A stretch of DNA of 64,000 nt from Kosmotoga arenicorallina S304 (GTDB lineage Bacteria > Thermotogota > Thermotogae > Petrotogales > Kosmotogaceae): the NCBI RefSeq assembly GCF_001636545.1, contig NZ_JFHK01000004.1, positions 186,001-250,000 of the forward strand, in the 5' to 3' direction. This document shows positions 1 through 9,215 of the stretch, in pieces. The position numbers were made by a program, and so were the translations under genes. The notes beneath the pieces were generated by a model. The model was not told where the DNA came from and did not search any database. It saw nothing but the letters and a program-made list of their open reading frames with translations. Position 1 is the first letter of the stretch; each line of letters opens with the position of its first letter.

Positions 1-1
1 C

Positions 2-844
2 AGGATAATCGACGGTTACCCGACATCCGCTATAACCTCCTTCCACTTCAACTGGAAAGTCAAGGAAGGCAGCGAATATATCGGAAGCGGGAAACTCGAT
101 GGAAATGGTGTCCCACCCGAATTCTTCAGCGATGTCCATGTCAGGAAAGCGTTCTACTATTGCTACGATGGCATGACCTTCATAGACGAGGTCCTTAACG
201 GCTACGGTAAGCTCGTTCCTACAGACCTTCCTGAAGGTTACCTCGGTTACGATCCTACACTGCCTGTTCCCGAATTCAACCTTGCTAAGGCCGCTGCTGA
301 ATTCAAGAAAGCCTTTGATGGTGAACTCTGGGAAAAGGGCTTCAAGCTGACGCTTCTCTACAACACTGGTAACGAAGCAAGGCAGACGGCTGCTGAAATG
401 TTCAAATTCTACATTGAATCCCTTAACCCGAAATTCCGCATTGATGTTCAGGGCGTACAGTGGCCAACATACCTCAAAGCCCAGAGAGCCGGTTACATGC
501 CTGCATTCATAATTGGCTGGCTTGCTGACTATCCCGATCCACATAACTTCCTTGCCACATATTATGCCAGCTATGGTATCTACGCTTCCAGGCAGGGTGA
601 ACCTTTCCTTGAATTTGCCAGAGCCAATGTCGACGAACTCATTACCGCAGCTGTTAAGGAAACAGATCCCGCCAAGCGTGAAGAGCTTTACATTGAAGTG
701 CAGAAGATCGCCATCGAGAACACACTCGGTGTTCCTCTGTACATGCCTCTTGGCTTCCACGTTGAAAGAGACTGGGTAAGAGGCTGGTACCCGCACCCGC
801 TCAGATCCGGAACCAATTATTACGAAGTCTACAAAGAGCAATAA
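2..844 (+). CDS. Peptide-type ABC transporter substrate-binding protein, family 5 (C-terminal part)
   Basis: The reading frame is open from the left edge, so the N-terminus and signal peptide lie outside the window; about 280 C-terminal residues remain. The text is typical of the DppA/OppA class: an FHFNWK-like segment, a VRKAFYYCYDG segment (the usual 'R+A+..AID' region), and near the end VPLYMPLGFHVERDWVRGWYPHP, resembling the family's closing strand. It would bind a peptide or oligosaccharide outside the membrane and pass it to the permeases encoded just downstream. Thermotogota members of this family often bind sugars, so the ligand cannot be set from sequence. A terminator hairpin follows it, so it is probably made in excess over the permease and ATPase subunits. 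Confidence 0.9.
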   Translation, partial: RIIDGYPTSAITSFHFNWKVKEGSEYIGSGKLDGNGVPPEFFSDVHVRKAFYYCYDGMTFIDEVLNGYGKLVPTDLPEGYLGYDPTLPVPEFNLAKAAAEFKKAFDGELWEKGFKLTLLYNTGNEARQTAAEMFKFYIESLNPKFRIDVQGVQWPTYLKAQRAGYMPAFIIGWLADYPDPHNFLATYYASYGIYASRQGEPFLEFARANVDELITAAVKETDPAKREELYIEVQKIAIENTLGVPLYMPLGFHVERDWVRGWYPHPLRSGTNYYEVYKEQ

Positions 845-871
845 TGAGAAATTAAAACATAATCGCTTTTT

Positions 872-908
872 AGAGGTCTGGGTTTGTAACCCAGACCTCT
901 TTTTTTGT
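872..908 (+). terminator. Rho-independent terminator between binding protein and permease genes
   Basis: A 13-bp perfect stem (AGAGGTCTGGGTT / AACCCAGACCTCT, 872-884 and 888-900) with a 3-nt loop is followed by a run of T. It sits inside the transporter cluster, so it probably lowers transcription of the membrane and ATPase genes relative to the binding protein, unless a separate promoter in 905-960 serves them. Confidence 0.85.
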
Positions 909-982
909 TTAAGTGTTTAATGTATAATTCTTTATGTCTCTTGTTGCTTAGATTATATTTCTCTTGAAGGGGTGATACATAA

Positions 983-2017
983 GTGACTGCCTACATTATT
1001 CGCAGGCTGCTTTTGCTGCCGCTCATTCTTATTGGCGTTACCCTGATCATTTTCTCCATGATCTGGAGCCTTGGTCCTGAAAGGTTACTGGCATCCTATG
1101 TCAAAAGTCCTGAGGCTTTGAAGACCCCTGATGCGGCTGAAAGGCTTATCAGGAAATACGGGCTTGACCAGCCCATGCCTATTATGTATGGCAAATGGTT
1201 GTTAAACGTCTTAAAAGGTGATCTGGGATATTCGCTGGTCGGCAAAGCGCCTGTGGCTAAAGCCATTGCGGAACGTTTTCCTTACACGCTCGAGCTGGCT
1301 CTTTACGCTTTTATCCCTGTTGTCTTTGTCGCTATCTGGCTCGGGATTACTTCAGCGGTGCATCAAAATAAGTTCAGCGACCAGTTTATAAGGGTTTTTG
1401 CTCTTATAGGATGGTCTCTCCCTGACTTCGTCTTCGGGTTACTTCTCTTGTGGGGCTTTTATGCCGTGCTGGGGTGGTTCCCTCCTGGCATGATAGACAC
1501 AGAGTTTGAACTGGTTTTAAGAAGCCCCGAATGGCATACAATCACTCATATGCCCACTATTGATGCGCTTTTGAACGGCAGATTTGACGTGTTCCTGAAT
1601 GCGTTAAAACATCTTGTACTTCCGATTCTTACCATTTCCTACCTCTGGTGGGCTTATCTGCTAAGGATTACCCGTTCCAGCATGCTGGAGGTTCTTAGAA
1701 AGGATTATATAAGGACTGCACGTGCGAAAGGCGTACCTGAAAAAATTGTCATAAACAAGCACGCTAAACGAAATGCCCTTATCCCTGTTATAACCGTTGC
1801 AGGCGGTACTGTTATTGGGCTGCTGTCGGGTACTGTCATTGTCGAAGCGGTATTTTCAAGAACAGGTATGGGTAGGTTTCTTGCCACCGCTGCCACACAA
1901 TTAGACTACTGGTCTATAATCGGTGGAGCATTATTCTACTCATTTATCTTGGTTCTGGGAAATCTCATAGTTGACGTAAGCTATGCAATAATAGATCCCA
2001 GAATCAGACTCCACTGA
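983..2017 (+). CDS. ABC transporter permease, DppB/OppB type
   Basis: 344 residues, the usual length for the first permease of peptide-type importers. The N-terminus MTAYIIRRLLLLPLILIGVTLIIF is the conserved first membrane helix, followed by a periplasmic region with GLDQPMPIMYGKWL and five further hydrophobic segments. The EAA-like coupling loop is visible around residues 240-260 (DYIRTARAKGVPEKIVINKHA). It starts at GTG after AAGGGGTGA. It would form the membrane pore with the next gene, 13 bases downstream. An alternative ligand class (beta-glucosides, xylo-oligomers) is possible because Thermotogota use this family for sugars. Confidence 0.93.
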   Translation: MTAYIIRRLLLLPLILIGVTLIIFSMIWSLGPERLLASYVKSPEALKTPDAAERLIRKYGLDQPMPIMYGKWLLNVLKGDLGYSLVGKAPVAKAIAERFPYTLELALYAFIPVVFVAIWLGITSAVHQNKFSDQFIRVFALIGWSLPDFVFGLLLLWGFYAVLGWFPPGMIDTEFELVLRSPEWHTITHMPTIDALLNGRFDVFLNALKHLVLPILTISYLWWAYLLRITRSSMLEVLRKDYIRTARAKGVPEKIVINKHAKRNALIPVITVAGGTVIGLLSGTVIVEAVFSRTGMGRFLATAATQLDYWSIIGGALFYSFILVLGNLIVDVSYAIIDPRIRLH

Positions 2018-2030
2018 GGAGGTCGTTGTC

Positions 2031-2933
2031 ATGGCAAAGAGAAAAAGCGATTTCAGAAAAATGATGAAAAAATTCTGGAAAAATCAGACAGCTGTGCTGG
2101 GTGCGGCTCTCCTTATCATGTTTATAATCATAGCTATTTTCGCTCCCCAGATTGTTAAAACATTCGCACCAAAGGCTGCCGCAAGGGCATATGCTGAAAA
2201 TCCATACCAGATGCCCAGGGTTGCATGGACTTCAAATCCCCTGCCTCCAAGCAAAGATGACCCCTTCGGCGTCATCGGTGGGAGGGATATCTTCTATGGC
2301 GTTATCTATGGAACAAGAACAGCCTTCAAGCTTGGTTTGACCGTTGCCGGCCTGTCTGCCCTTATTGGTATATTTGTCGGCTCCATTTCCGCTTATTTTG
2401 GAGGCTGGGTCGATGAAATTTTGATGAGAATTGTCGATATATTCATGTCCATTCCATTCCTGGTTGCTGCAATGGTTCTTACAACCATTCTGGGAAAGGG
2501 GCTGGACAAAGTAATGATTGCCCTGGTGGTCTTCGGCTGGATGACCACAGCCAGGCTTATCAGAGGCAATATTCTCCAGGCAAGAGAAGAGCAGTATGTG
2601 CTTGCAGCAAAGGCTCTGGGGCAGAAAGACTGGCTGATAATCATCAAGCACATACTTCCAAATACCATTTTCCCTGTGGTTATACAGATGTCTATGAGAA
2701 TGGGTTCATACGTTATCACCGCAGCCGGGCTTAGCTTCCTTGGCGTCGGTGCTGAACCCGGTTACGCCGATTGGGGAACTATCCTGAGTTATTCCAGAAA
2801 CTGGATGACCATGCTTGATAAGGCTTGGTTTGCCATCGTGTTCCCCGGCGTTGCAATGGTGCTATTTGTGCTTGCCTGGAACCTCGTGGGCGATGCCCTT
2901 AGAGACATCTTTGACCCGAGAATGCGCAGTTAA
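2031..2933 (+). CDS. ABC transporter permease, DppC/OppC type
   Basis: 300 residues with the OppC-type N-terminal helix (FWKNQTAVLGAALLIMFIIIAIFAP), a DPFGVIGGRDIFYGVIYGTRTAFKLG motif region typical of the family, and the coupling helix EEQYVLAAKALGQKDWLIIIKHILPN. The C-terminus LRDIFDPRMRS is the signature ending of DppC proteins. AGGAGGT lies just upstream of the ATG. It pairs with the preceding permease to form the translocation channel. Confidence 0.93.
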   Translation: MAKRKSDFRKMMKKFWKNQTAVLGAALLIMFIIIAIFAPQIVKTFAPKAAARAYAENPYQMPRVAWTSNPLPPSKDDPFGVIGGRDIFYGVIYGTRTAFKLGLTVAGLSALIGIFVGSISAYFGGWVDEILMRIVDIFMSIPFLVAAMVLTTILGKGLDKVMIALVVFGWMTTARLIRGNILQAREEQYVLAAKALGQKDWLIIIKHILPNTIFPVVIQMSMRMGSYVITAAGLSFLGVGAEPGYADWGTILSYSRNWMTMLDKAWFAIVFPGVAMVLFVLAWNLVGDALRDIFDPRMRS

Positions 2934-2945
2934 GGGGGTTCTGAA

Positions 2946-3959
2946 GTGGATAAAAAACCATTACTTGAAGTTAAAGGTCTCAAAACATACTTCCATACTG
3001 ATGACGGAATCGTAAAAGCTGTTGACGGCGTAAGCTTTGAAGTTTACCCCGGAGAGACACTAGGGATTGTCGGCGAATCAGGTTGCGGGAAAAGCGTCAC
3101 TTCCCTTTCTATAATGCGCCTTCTTGACGAGAAAGGGGAAATAGCTGGTGGAGAGATCCATTTTGACGGTAAAGACATTCGTTCCCTCTCCGACGAAGAA
3201 ATGCGCAAAATGCGTGGAAATGAAATGGCAATGATTTTCCAGGAACCCATGACAGCGCTTAACCCTGTTTATACAGTAGGAGATCAGATAATGGAAGCCA
3301 TCCTTCTTCATCAGGATGTTGACAGGGAAACAGCGCGAAAAATGGCCATTGATATGTTGAGAAAAGTTGGTATCCCCGAACCGGAGAAAAGGGTCGACGA
3401 ATACCCCCACGAACTCTCCGGCGGAATGAGGCAAAGGGCTATGATCGCCATGTCCCTCTCATGTAATCCCAAGTTGCTCTTTGCTGACGAGCCAACCACC
3501 GCTCTGGACGTTACTATTCAAGCCCAGATACTCGAACTGATGCTGGAACTTCAAAAAGAATACGGAATGGCAATCGTTATGATAACCCACGACCTGGGTG
3601 TCATAGCGGAAATGGCTGAAAGGGTAGTGGTTATGTACGCCGGGAAGGTTGTTGAATATGCTGATGTGGTAACCCTTTTCAAAGACCCGAAGCACCCTTA
3701 CACCTGGGGGCTCATGAATGCTATTCCAAGACTTGACGAAGACAAGGAAGTCCTCTACAACATTCCCGGTGTTGTTCCCGATCCCCTAGATTTCCCCACA
3801 GGATGCCGTTTCAACACCCGCTGCCCTCTGGCTACCGATAAATGCCGAACTGAAGAACCACCTCTGGTAGAAATCGAACCTGAGCACAAAGCGGCTTGCT
3901 GGCATATAGATAAGCTCGTTGAAATGGTAAAAGTCTCCAGGGCAGGTGAAGGCGCATGA
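2946..3959 (+). CDS. ABC transporter ATP-binding protein, DppD/OppD type
   Basis: 337 residues. Walker A GESGCGKS lies near residues 43-50, the signature LSGGMRQR in the middle, Walker B LLFADEPT next to it, and the H-loop ITHDLG after that. The C-terminal peptide-transporter extension has four cysteines in the GCRFNTRCP...C...AACW pattern; in some OppD proteins these cysteines hold an iron-sulfur cluster. It starts at GTG after AAGGGGG. It hydrolyses ATP to drive the importer together with the next gene, which it overlaps by four bases (ATGA), indicating translational coupling. Confidence 0.95.
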   Translation: MDKKPLLEVKGLKTYFHTDDGIVKAVDGVSFEVYPGETLGIVGESGCGKSVTSLSIMRLLDEKGEIAGGEIHFDGKDIRSLSDEEMRKMRGNEMAMIFQEPMTALNPVYTVGDQIMEAILLHQDVDRETARKMAIDMLRKVGIPEPEKRVDEYPHELSGGMRQRAMIAMSLSCNPKLLFADEPTTALDVTIQAQILELMLELQKEYGMAIVMITHDLGVIAEMAERVVVMYAGKVVEYADVVTLFKDPKHPYTWGLMNAIPRLDEDKEVLYNIPGVVPDPLDFPTGCRFNTRCPLATDKCRTEEPPLVEIEPEHKAACWHIDKLVEMVKVSRAGEGA

Positions 3960-5149
3960 GTCAAGTTGAAAACAGAAAACCCATTTTGAGAGTAGATAAT
4001 TTAGTTAAATACTTTCCTGTAAAAGCAGGTGTTTTCAGACGTGTTGTAGCTCACGTTAAAGCTGTAGACAATGTTTCCTTTGAGGTTTATGAAAGGGAGA
4101 CACTGGGTCTTGTGGGCGAATCAGGATGTGGAAAAACGACTGCTGGTATGACCGTCCTGAGATTGCACGAACCTACCTCTGGAAGGATAATTATGAATGA
4201 TGAGGATACAACCCACCTTTTCATGCCTTATTTTAGTGCCAAGAAATACCTCATCAACACATATGTCAAACCCTTCGAAGACCTTAAAAACCAGGCGGGT
4301 TCTGTTGATTCAGCACTTAAGAGCATAGAAGACGAATTTGACAGGAAAATGGCAAAGCTCTATTTTGAAAAGCATAACGGGTCAGCAAGCTCTTTTATCT
4401 CCGAGCTCATGTCAAACAGAGAGGCCAAGCGAAAGGACTTCAGAAGGCAATCGCAGATCATTTTTCAGGACCCTTATTCATCTCTCAACCCGAGAATGAG
4501 GATAAAAAACATCATCGCTGAAGGGGCTCTTATTCACAAAGTCGCAAACCGAAGCGAAGTTATGGCAAGAGTTGCTGATATATTGAAAAAAGTCGGCCTT
4601 TCAGAAGATCACATGAGCAGGTTCCCACATGAGTTCAGTGGAGGTCAAAGACAGAGAATAGGTATTGCGCGTGCTTTGATCTTGAACCCCAAGTTAATAG
4701 TAGCCGATGAGGCAGTATCGGCTCTGGACGTCTCCATTCAAGCACAGATCCTTAACCTGCTTAATGACCTGCAGAAAGAATTTGGGCTTACATACCTTTT
4801 CATAGCCCACGATCTCGCGGTTGTAAGGCATGTTAGCAAACGTGTTGCTGTTATGTACCTTGGCAAAATGGTTGAAGTGGCTACGAAAATCGATCTCTTT
4901 GAAAATCCACTACATCCGTACACAGTCTCTTTGATGTCTGCCATTCCCATACCAGATCCCACAAAGAAAAGCAAGCGGATAATCCTTCAAGGAGATGTTC
5001 CCAGCCCTATCAATCCACCAAGCGGCTGCCGTTTCCACCCGCGCTGCCCCATTGCAAAAGAAGTCTGTGCAAAGGAAGAACCGCCACTTCAAGATCTCGG
5101 AAACGGGCACAAAGTCGCCTGTTTCTTCCCGGGCGAAATGAAGAGATAA
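3956..5149 (+). CDS. ABC transporter ATP-binding protein, DppF/OppF type, with a long insertion
   Basis: 397 residues, longer than the usual 320-330. Walker A GESGCGKT is at about residues 54-61, the Q-loop [13 protein letters not shown] at about 168-180, then [15 protein letters not shown], the Walker B segment [12 protein letters not shown], and the four-cysteine C-terminal region. The distance from Walker A lysine to Q-loop glutamine is about 111 residues; about 50-57 is normal, so roughly 55-60 charged, helix-prone residues (about 85-155) are inserted before the Q-loop. All catalytic motifs are intact, so it should be active. A terminator lies past the stop, inside the end of the convergent priA. 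Confidence 0.95.
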   Translation: MSQVENRKPILRVDNLVKYFPVKAGVFRRVVAHVKAVDNVSFEVYERETLGLVGESGCGKTTAGMTVLRLHEPTSGRIIMNDEDTTHLFMPYFSAKKYLINTYVKPFEDLKNQAGSVDSALKSIEDEFDRKMAKLYFEKHNGSASSFISELMSNREAKRKDFRRQSQIIFQDPYSSLNPRMRIKNIIAEGALIHKVANRSEVMARVADILKKVGLSEDHMSRFPHEFSGGQRQRIGIARALILNPKLIVADEAVSALDVSIQAQILNLLNDLQKEFGLTYLFIAHDLAVVRHVSKRVAVMYLGKMVEVATKIDLFENPLHPYTVSLMSAIPIPDPTKKSKRIILQGDVPSPINPPSGCRFHPRCPIAKEVCAKEEPPLQDLGNGHKVACFFPGEMKR

Positions 5150-5162
5150 GATATATCAACGC

Positions 5163-7433
5163 TCAAAAACTCCCGCCGTTACTGTTGACCAGAATGTCAA
5201 CTCCGGCGGGATTTTTTTGAAGCAGCTTCAGCACTTTCTCCAGTTCTTCTCTATCAAAAAGTTTGAGATGGATTTTCATTCTGTATTTTCCAAAAAGTTT
5301 TTTAACAGCTGGTACTACAGGCTCAAGAACCTCAGCAGCTTTTATATTCTCCTGAATACAGTTGAACAATTCCCAGGCTTCCTTTTCGCATTGCTCTTCT
5401 TTTTCCTTTTCCACGACTATTTCAATGAACGTACTAAAAGGTGGATATTTCAGGATTTTCCTTATCTCTACTTCTGTTTCGAAAAATCCCATGTAATCAT
5501 TTTCAAGGGCAGTTTTTATTACCCTGTGCTCCGGTTCAAAGGTCTGTATTATAGCCTTGCCATGGACGCCTCTGCCTGATCGTCCTGAAATTTGAGAGAT
5601 TATCTGGAAAGCGGTTTCTGCCGAATCGTAATTGGGCAGGTTTATTATTCTGTCAGCATCAATCACCACTACAAGACCGATGTTCGGAAAATCAAGCCCC
5701 TTTGCAATCATCTTCGTGCCCACAATGATATTCGCATCCTTGCTCTCAATCTTTCTCAATGCCTTTTCATATTGATCGGGGTTTGAAATAGTTTCTCGGT
5801 CCATTCTCATAATGGAAAGTTCAGGAAACCTTTTTTGTAATTCATGCTCAACCCTCTCTGTACCAAACCCCCTTGCCGAAAGGGCGGCTGAACCGCAACG
5901 CTCGCATTTTGAAGGAGGTGGGGTGGTGTAACCGCAGTAATGGCATTTCAGCACGGAATCGTGTTTGTGGTACGTAAGGGAAATGTCGCAATTGGGGCAT
6001 TTGAGAATGTTTCCACAATTTGCACATACTACATAGTTTGAAAAACCTTTTCTATGGACAAAAACAAAAACCTGATGGCCAAGTTTTACGGTCTTCTCGA
6101 TTTCACCGAGGGTTTCTGAGGGAATTATATAGTCTTTGCTGTTTCTGAGGTCGCGTATTTCCAGATCAGGCAACTGTCCCACAGGTCTATTGAGAAGGCT
6201 GTGCAGCTTGAATTCGCCTGCTTTTGCCCTGAAATAACGCTCAACCCTTGGAGTGGCAGAACCCAGAACAACCGGAATCCCGTAAAGTTCTCCCTTTTTG
6301 ATGGCCACCTCTACCGCATCGTAATGGGGAGGTGTTTGCTGGTAAAAACTGCTGTCGTGTTCTTCATCTACAATAATCAAACCGGTATTTTGGATGGGGA
6401 TCCAGAGGGCGCTTCTTGTACCCACAAGTATATCTATCTCGTCATTTACAGCATCAAGCCATATTCTCTGCCTTTTGGCCGGTGACATATAACTGTGATA
6501 GACTCTTACCTCCCTGCCGGGAAAAGCTCCCCTTATCCGTGCCATAAGCTGTGGGGTTAGTGAAACTTCAGGCACCATGTAACTGACGGATTTTCCCCTG
6601 TTAAGAACCCTTTCCATGATCTTGAAATAAACCTCTGTCTTTCCGCTGCCAGTGAGACCAAATATATAATGGACACCTTTGAAATCCTTAATAATCGCTT
6701 CCCGGACGCTTTCCTGCTCGGACGTGAGATCTTCAATAGCATCTATTGTCCAGCTGCTGTCACTTCTATCTTCCTCTTCTTCCTCAAGTTCTATCGTTCC
6801 TCTGCGTAAAAGCGTTTCAATTGGGGAGCGGCTCTTCAACGCAAGGGCTTCCATAACTTCTTTGGGCGTTGCTTTTTCCACAGAAAGCAGGTAATCTATG
6901 ATTTTTTTCTGGATTGTCGTGAGGTTCAGATCTTCAAGGGCCTTTATACTCAAAGACAATTTCAGCAGTTTTACTTTTCTCTTAGAAGGCAGCTTTTTCT
7001 CATAGCTGTGCAGGATTTTCAGCTTTCTTTGAGATTTCAGCTTGAGAATTTGCTCTCTTCCCATCAATTTCAGTGCCTCACTCATTTTCAGCGGTTCTGA
7101 AAAGGGGAGTTCAGAGTTTATAGGAATAACAAAACTACTGCTTTTGAGAAGCTTGCCGGGAGGGAAGAAGAGGTCAAAAACTTTCCCTATTGGTGCAAGA
7201 TAATTTTCCACTGTCCATTTTGCCAGAGTAATATCGGCAGGGGTAAGATAAACCTGCTTTTCAAGAGGCCTGGAAATAGGCTTTGTTTTGAATTGAGGCT
7301 TTGAGCTTATGCTAGTAATATAGCCAACAACGTTCCTGCCCGCAAAATCTACCACAACGCGCTGCCCAATAGAGAGCTCGCCTTCATAATGATAGCTGAA
7401 AGCCGAACGCAGGGGAGAACCGGAAATCGCCAC
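5163..7433 (-). CDS. priA: Primosomal protein N' (PriA), replication restart helicase
   Basis: 756 residues, full length. Seen in order: an N-terminal DNA-binding part (FSYHYEGELSIGQRVVVDFAGR), a winged-helix stretch, Walker A GLTGSGKTEVY, the helicase motif DEEH in IIVDEEHDSSF, a zinc-binding insert with eight cysteines in CxxC pairs (CANCG, CPNC, CHYC, CERC), and motif V/VI with QISGRSGRG. PriA reloads the replisome at stalled forks. The start used is GTG at 7431-7433; the ribosome site (TAGGA) is weak, which fits coupling to tmcAL 19 bases upstream. The 3' end doubles as the terminator of the opposite operon. Confidence 0.95.
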   Translation of the reverse strand: MAISGSPLRSAFSYHYEGELSIGQRVVVDFAGRNVVGYITSISSKPQFKTKPISRPLEKQVYLTPADITLAKWTVENYLAPIGKVFDLFFPPGKLLKSSSFVIPINSELPFSEPLKMSEALKLMGREQILKLKSQRKLKILHSYEKKLPSKRKVKLLKLSLSIKALEDLNLTTIQKKIIDYLLSVEKATPKEVMEALALKSRSPIETLLRRGTIELEEEEEDRSDSSWTIDAIEDLTSEQESVREAIIKDFKGVHYIFGLTGSGKTEVYFKIMERVLNRGKSVSYMVPEVSLTPQLMARIRGAFPGREVRVYHSYMSPAKRQRIWLDAVNDEIDILVGTRSALWIPIQNTGLIIVDEEHDSSFYQQTPPHYDAVEVAIKKGELYGIPVVLGSATPRVERYFRAKAGEFKLHSLLNRPVGQLPDLEIRDLRNSKDYIIPSETLGEIEKTVKLGHQVFVFVHRKGFSNYVVCANCGNILKCPNCDISLTYHKHDSVLKCHYCGYTTPPPSKCERCGSAALSARGFGTERVEHELQKRFPELSIMRMDRETISNPDQYEKALRKIESKDANIIVGTKMIAKGLDFPNIGLVVVIDADRIINLPNYDSAETAFQIISQISGRSGRGVHGKAIIQTFEPEHRVIKTALENDYMGFFETEVEIRKILKYPPFSTFIEIVVEKEKEEQCEKEAWELFNCIQENIKAAEVLEPVVPAVKKLFGKYRMKIHLKLFDREELEKVLKLLQKNPAGVDILVNSNGGSF
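5171..5218 (+). terminator. Terminator of the transporter operon, inside the 3' end of priA
   Basis: Outer arms TCCCGCCG (5171-5178) and CGGCGGGA (5204-5211) enclose an inner TTGAC/GTCAA stem (5184-5188 and 5196-5200), followed by seven T. It reads as a terminator on the plus strand, although the bases also encode the last residues of PriA on the minus strand. Confidence 0.8.
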
Positions 7434-7452
7434 ATCGTAATAATTAATCCTA

Positions 7453-8715
7453 TCAGCCCCTTCTGTATATCACGTGCCTTTTGTATTCAAAATCCGGAAG
7501 GTTACCCCTTTGAAAAAGGCCGTACACCGCTGCGCCCATGAGATCTCTTTGAAACTGTTCCCTGAACACCGTGAGGTTTACACCTTCATATGAAGATATC
7601 CGCGAAAAGTTCTTTCCCTGTGCTGCAGCGGTAATAAGGGGCAAGCCAAGATTTTTCTTAATAGAAGAGAGGTATGCTCTGCCCTTTTCGTTGAAACCCA
7701 GCACCTTTATGTATTGAGGACCTTTCTCCCAGGAATTTTTCACAATTTCATCTGTCAATTTGAAGAGCAGGTTCATAACAAGGCGCTTTATCCGCGTGAA
7801 CGTGAAACGCTTTGTTTTGACGCATTCGAGGAAATCAAAAATCCCGCTGGTGCTTTCAGCACATCTTTCAAACCGCGCATCAAGCCCTTCAACGAAACCG
7901 TAATACTGCGCGTATTCATCCCTGCTCGTTGTACGTAGCAAACCCATGAGTAGCTTTTCCATAGATTGAAGCGTTATGGCTCCTTTATCTTTTATTTCCC
8001 TTAATAGTATTTCCCTGCTAAAATCCGGAACGGTTTCTTTTAGCCTCTCCGTTTCTCCTCTTAAAACCATTTCCCTGATAGCTGTTGCGCTTGAAAAGCT
8101 GCCTTTGAATTCCGGGTCGTTATAATCTGCCCCCTGACGCTTAATGGAATGTGGGCGGATCGTGCTACCGAGCTTTTTTATCGCAGCCAGGTATTCCAGA
8201 CCGAGGATGTTATTTGAGCTGCTGGCTTCTTCAATATCAGGGAGCTCTCCGGGATAGTTCAGGGCAAGATAATCCCTCAGGGCATATTTCCTCGCGTTTG
8301 GAAAGGATACGCCGCTTTTCAGGTGAACCTTCAGCCTTTCGAGATACAGCTGCGGTTCCTCAACCACTATTTGAGCTAACCTTTTCAATAACTTAAGGTT
8401 ATCGCTTTCGCTACCAAAAACGACATCGCTGACCTTAAGCAGGTCGAGTGTCCAGATAGACCCCAGGGCAAAACCCCCGGCGTCTTGAATGGAATAAATC
8501 AGGGGCAGTTGAACCACGAGGTCTATCCCTGCTCTAAGAGCAACTTCCGCTCTTGCGTATTTGTCGATTATAGCAGGCTCTCCACGCTGAACAAAATTGC
8601 CACTCATCACAGCGACTGTTACCTCAGGATCTGTGAGCTCCTTCGCCTTCTGGAGGTGATAAAGATGACCGTTGTGGAAAGGGTTGTACTCCACGACAAG
8701 GCCAAGAACACTCAT
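7453..8715 (-). CDS. tmcAL: tRNA(Met) cytidine acetate ligase (TmcAL/YlbM family)
   Basis: 420 residues. The start contains the nucleotidyltransferase-fold motif EYNPFHNGHLYHL (HxGH class), followed by MSGNFVQRGEPAIIDKYARAE, which is nearly invariant in TmcAL. The family activates acetate with ATP and transfers it to the wobble cytidine of elongator tRNA-Met, giving N4-acetylcytidine. It has an ATG start with GGGTGG upstream. It sits between panD and priA, all on the minus strand with gaps of under 20 bases, so probably one transcript, though the functions are unrelated. Confidence 0.92.
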   Translation of the reverse strand: MSVLGLVVEYNPFHNGHLYHLQKAKELTDPEVTVAVMSGNFVQRGEPAIIDKYARAEVALRAGIDLVVQLPLIYSIQDAGGFALGSIWTLDLLKVSDVVFGSESDNLKLLKRLAQIVVEEPQLYLERLKVHLKSGVSFPNARKYALRDYLALNYPGELPDIEEASSSNNILGLEYLAAIKKLGSTIRPHSIKRQGADYNDPEFKGSFSSATAIREMVLRGETERLKETVPDFSREILLREIKDKGAITLQSMEKLLMGLLRTTSRDEYAQYYGFVEGLDARFERCAESTSGIFDFLECVKTKRFTFTRIKRLVMNLLFKLTDEIVKNSWEKGPQYIKVLGFNEKGRAYLSSIKKNLGLPLITAAAQGKNFSRISSYEGVNLTVFREQFQRDLMGAAVYGLFQRGNLPDFEYKRHVIYRRG

Positions 8716-8730
8716 CTAACCACCCGGTTA

Positions 8731-9084
8731 TCAGGCATCGTTTTTCATGGGCCTGTTAAACTCATCTACCTTTACCACTTTAGAGCCCTTGTATTCGCCT
8801 TCAGAAAACAGGGCGTAAGAAATGATTATAACCAAGTCCCCGAGCTCGGCAAGCCTTGCCGCGGCTCCGTTTAGCCCTATGACCCCGCTGCCTCTTTCGC
8901 CTTTGATGACATAGGTTTCAAAGCGTTTCCCGTTGTTTATATTAACAACCTGCACCAGCTCATTTTCCAGAAGGTCTGCTTTTTCCATGAGTTCCTCGTC
9001 TATGGTGATGCTGCCTTCGTAATGAAGGTTCTTCTCCGTTACCTTTGCCCTGTGTATTTTTGATTTTTGCATCATTCTGAGCAT
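8731..9084 (-). CDS. panD: Aspartate 1-decarboxylase proenzyme
   Basis: 117 residues, the standard PanD length. The self-cleavage site YEGSITID places Gly24-Ser25 exactly where known proenzymes cut themselves to make the pyruvoyl group. Other family segments are KIHRAKVTE near the start and [20 protein letters not shown] in the second half. The enzyme makes beta-alanine for pantothenate and coenzyme A. The start is clear: GGAGGTGATTAA precedes the ATG. No other pantothenate genes are adjacent. Confidence 0.96.
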   Translation of the reverse strand: MLRMMQKSKIHRAKVTEKNLHYEGSITIDEELMEKADLLENELVQVVNINNGKRFETYVIKGERGSGVIGLNGAAARLAELGDLVIIISYALFSEGEYKGSKVVKVDEFNRPMKNDA

Positions 9085-9215
9085 TTAATCACCTCCGTAA
9101 TATGTTAAAACGCCCTTCTTTCAGAAAAGAAACGATTATTCAACGTTTTTATATACATCCCCGCAACTATTTTACCTCATAAAAGGCGTGGTAACATTAT
9201 ATAAGGGGGAATAAT

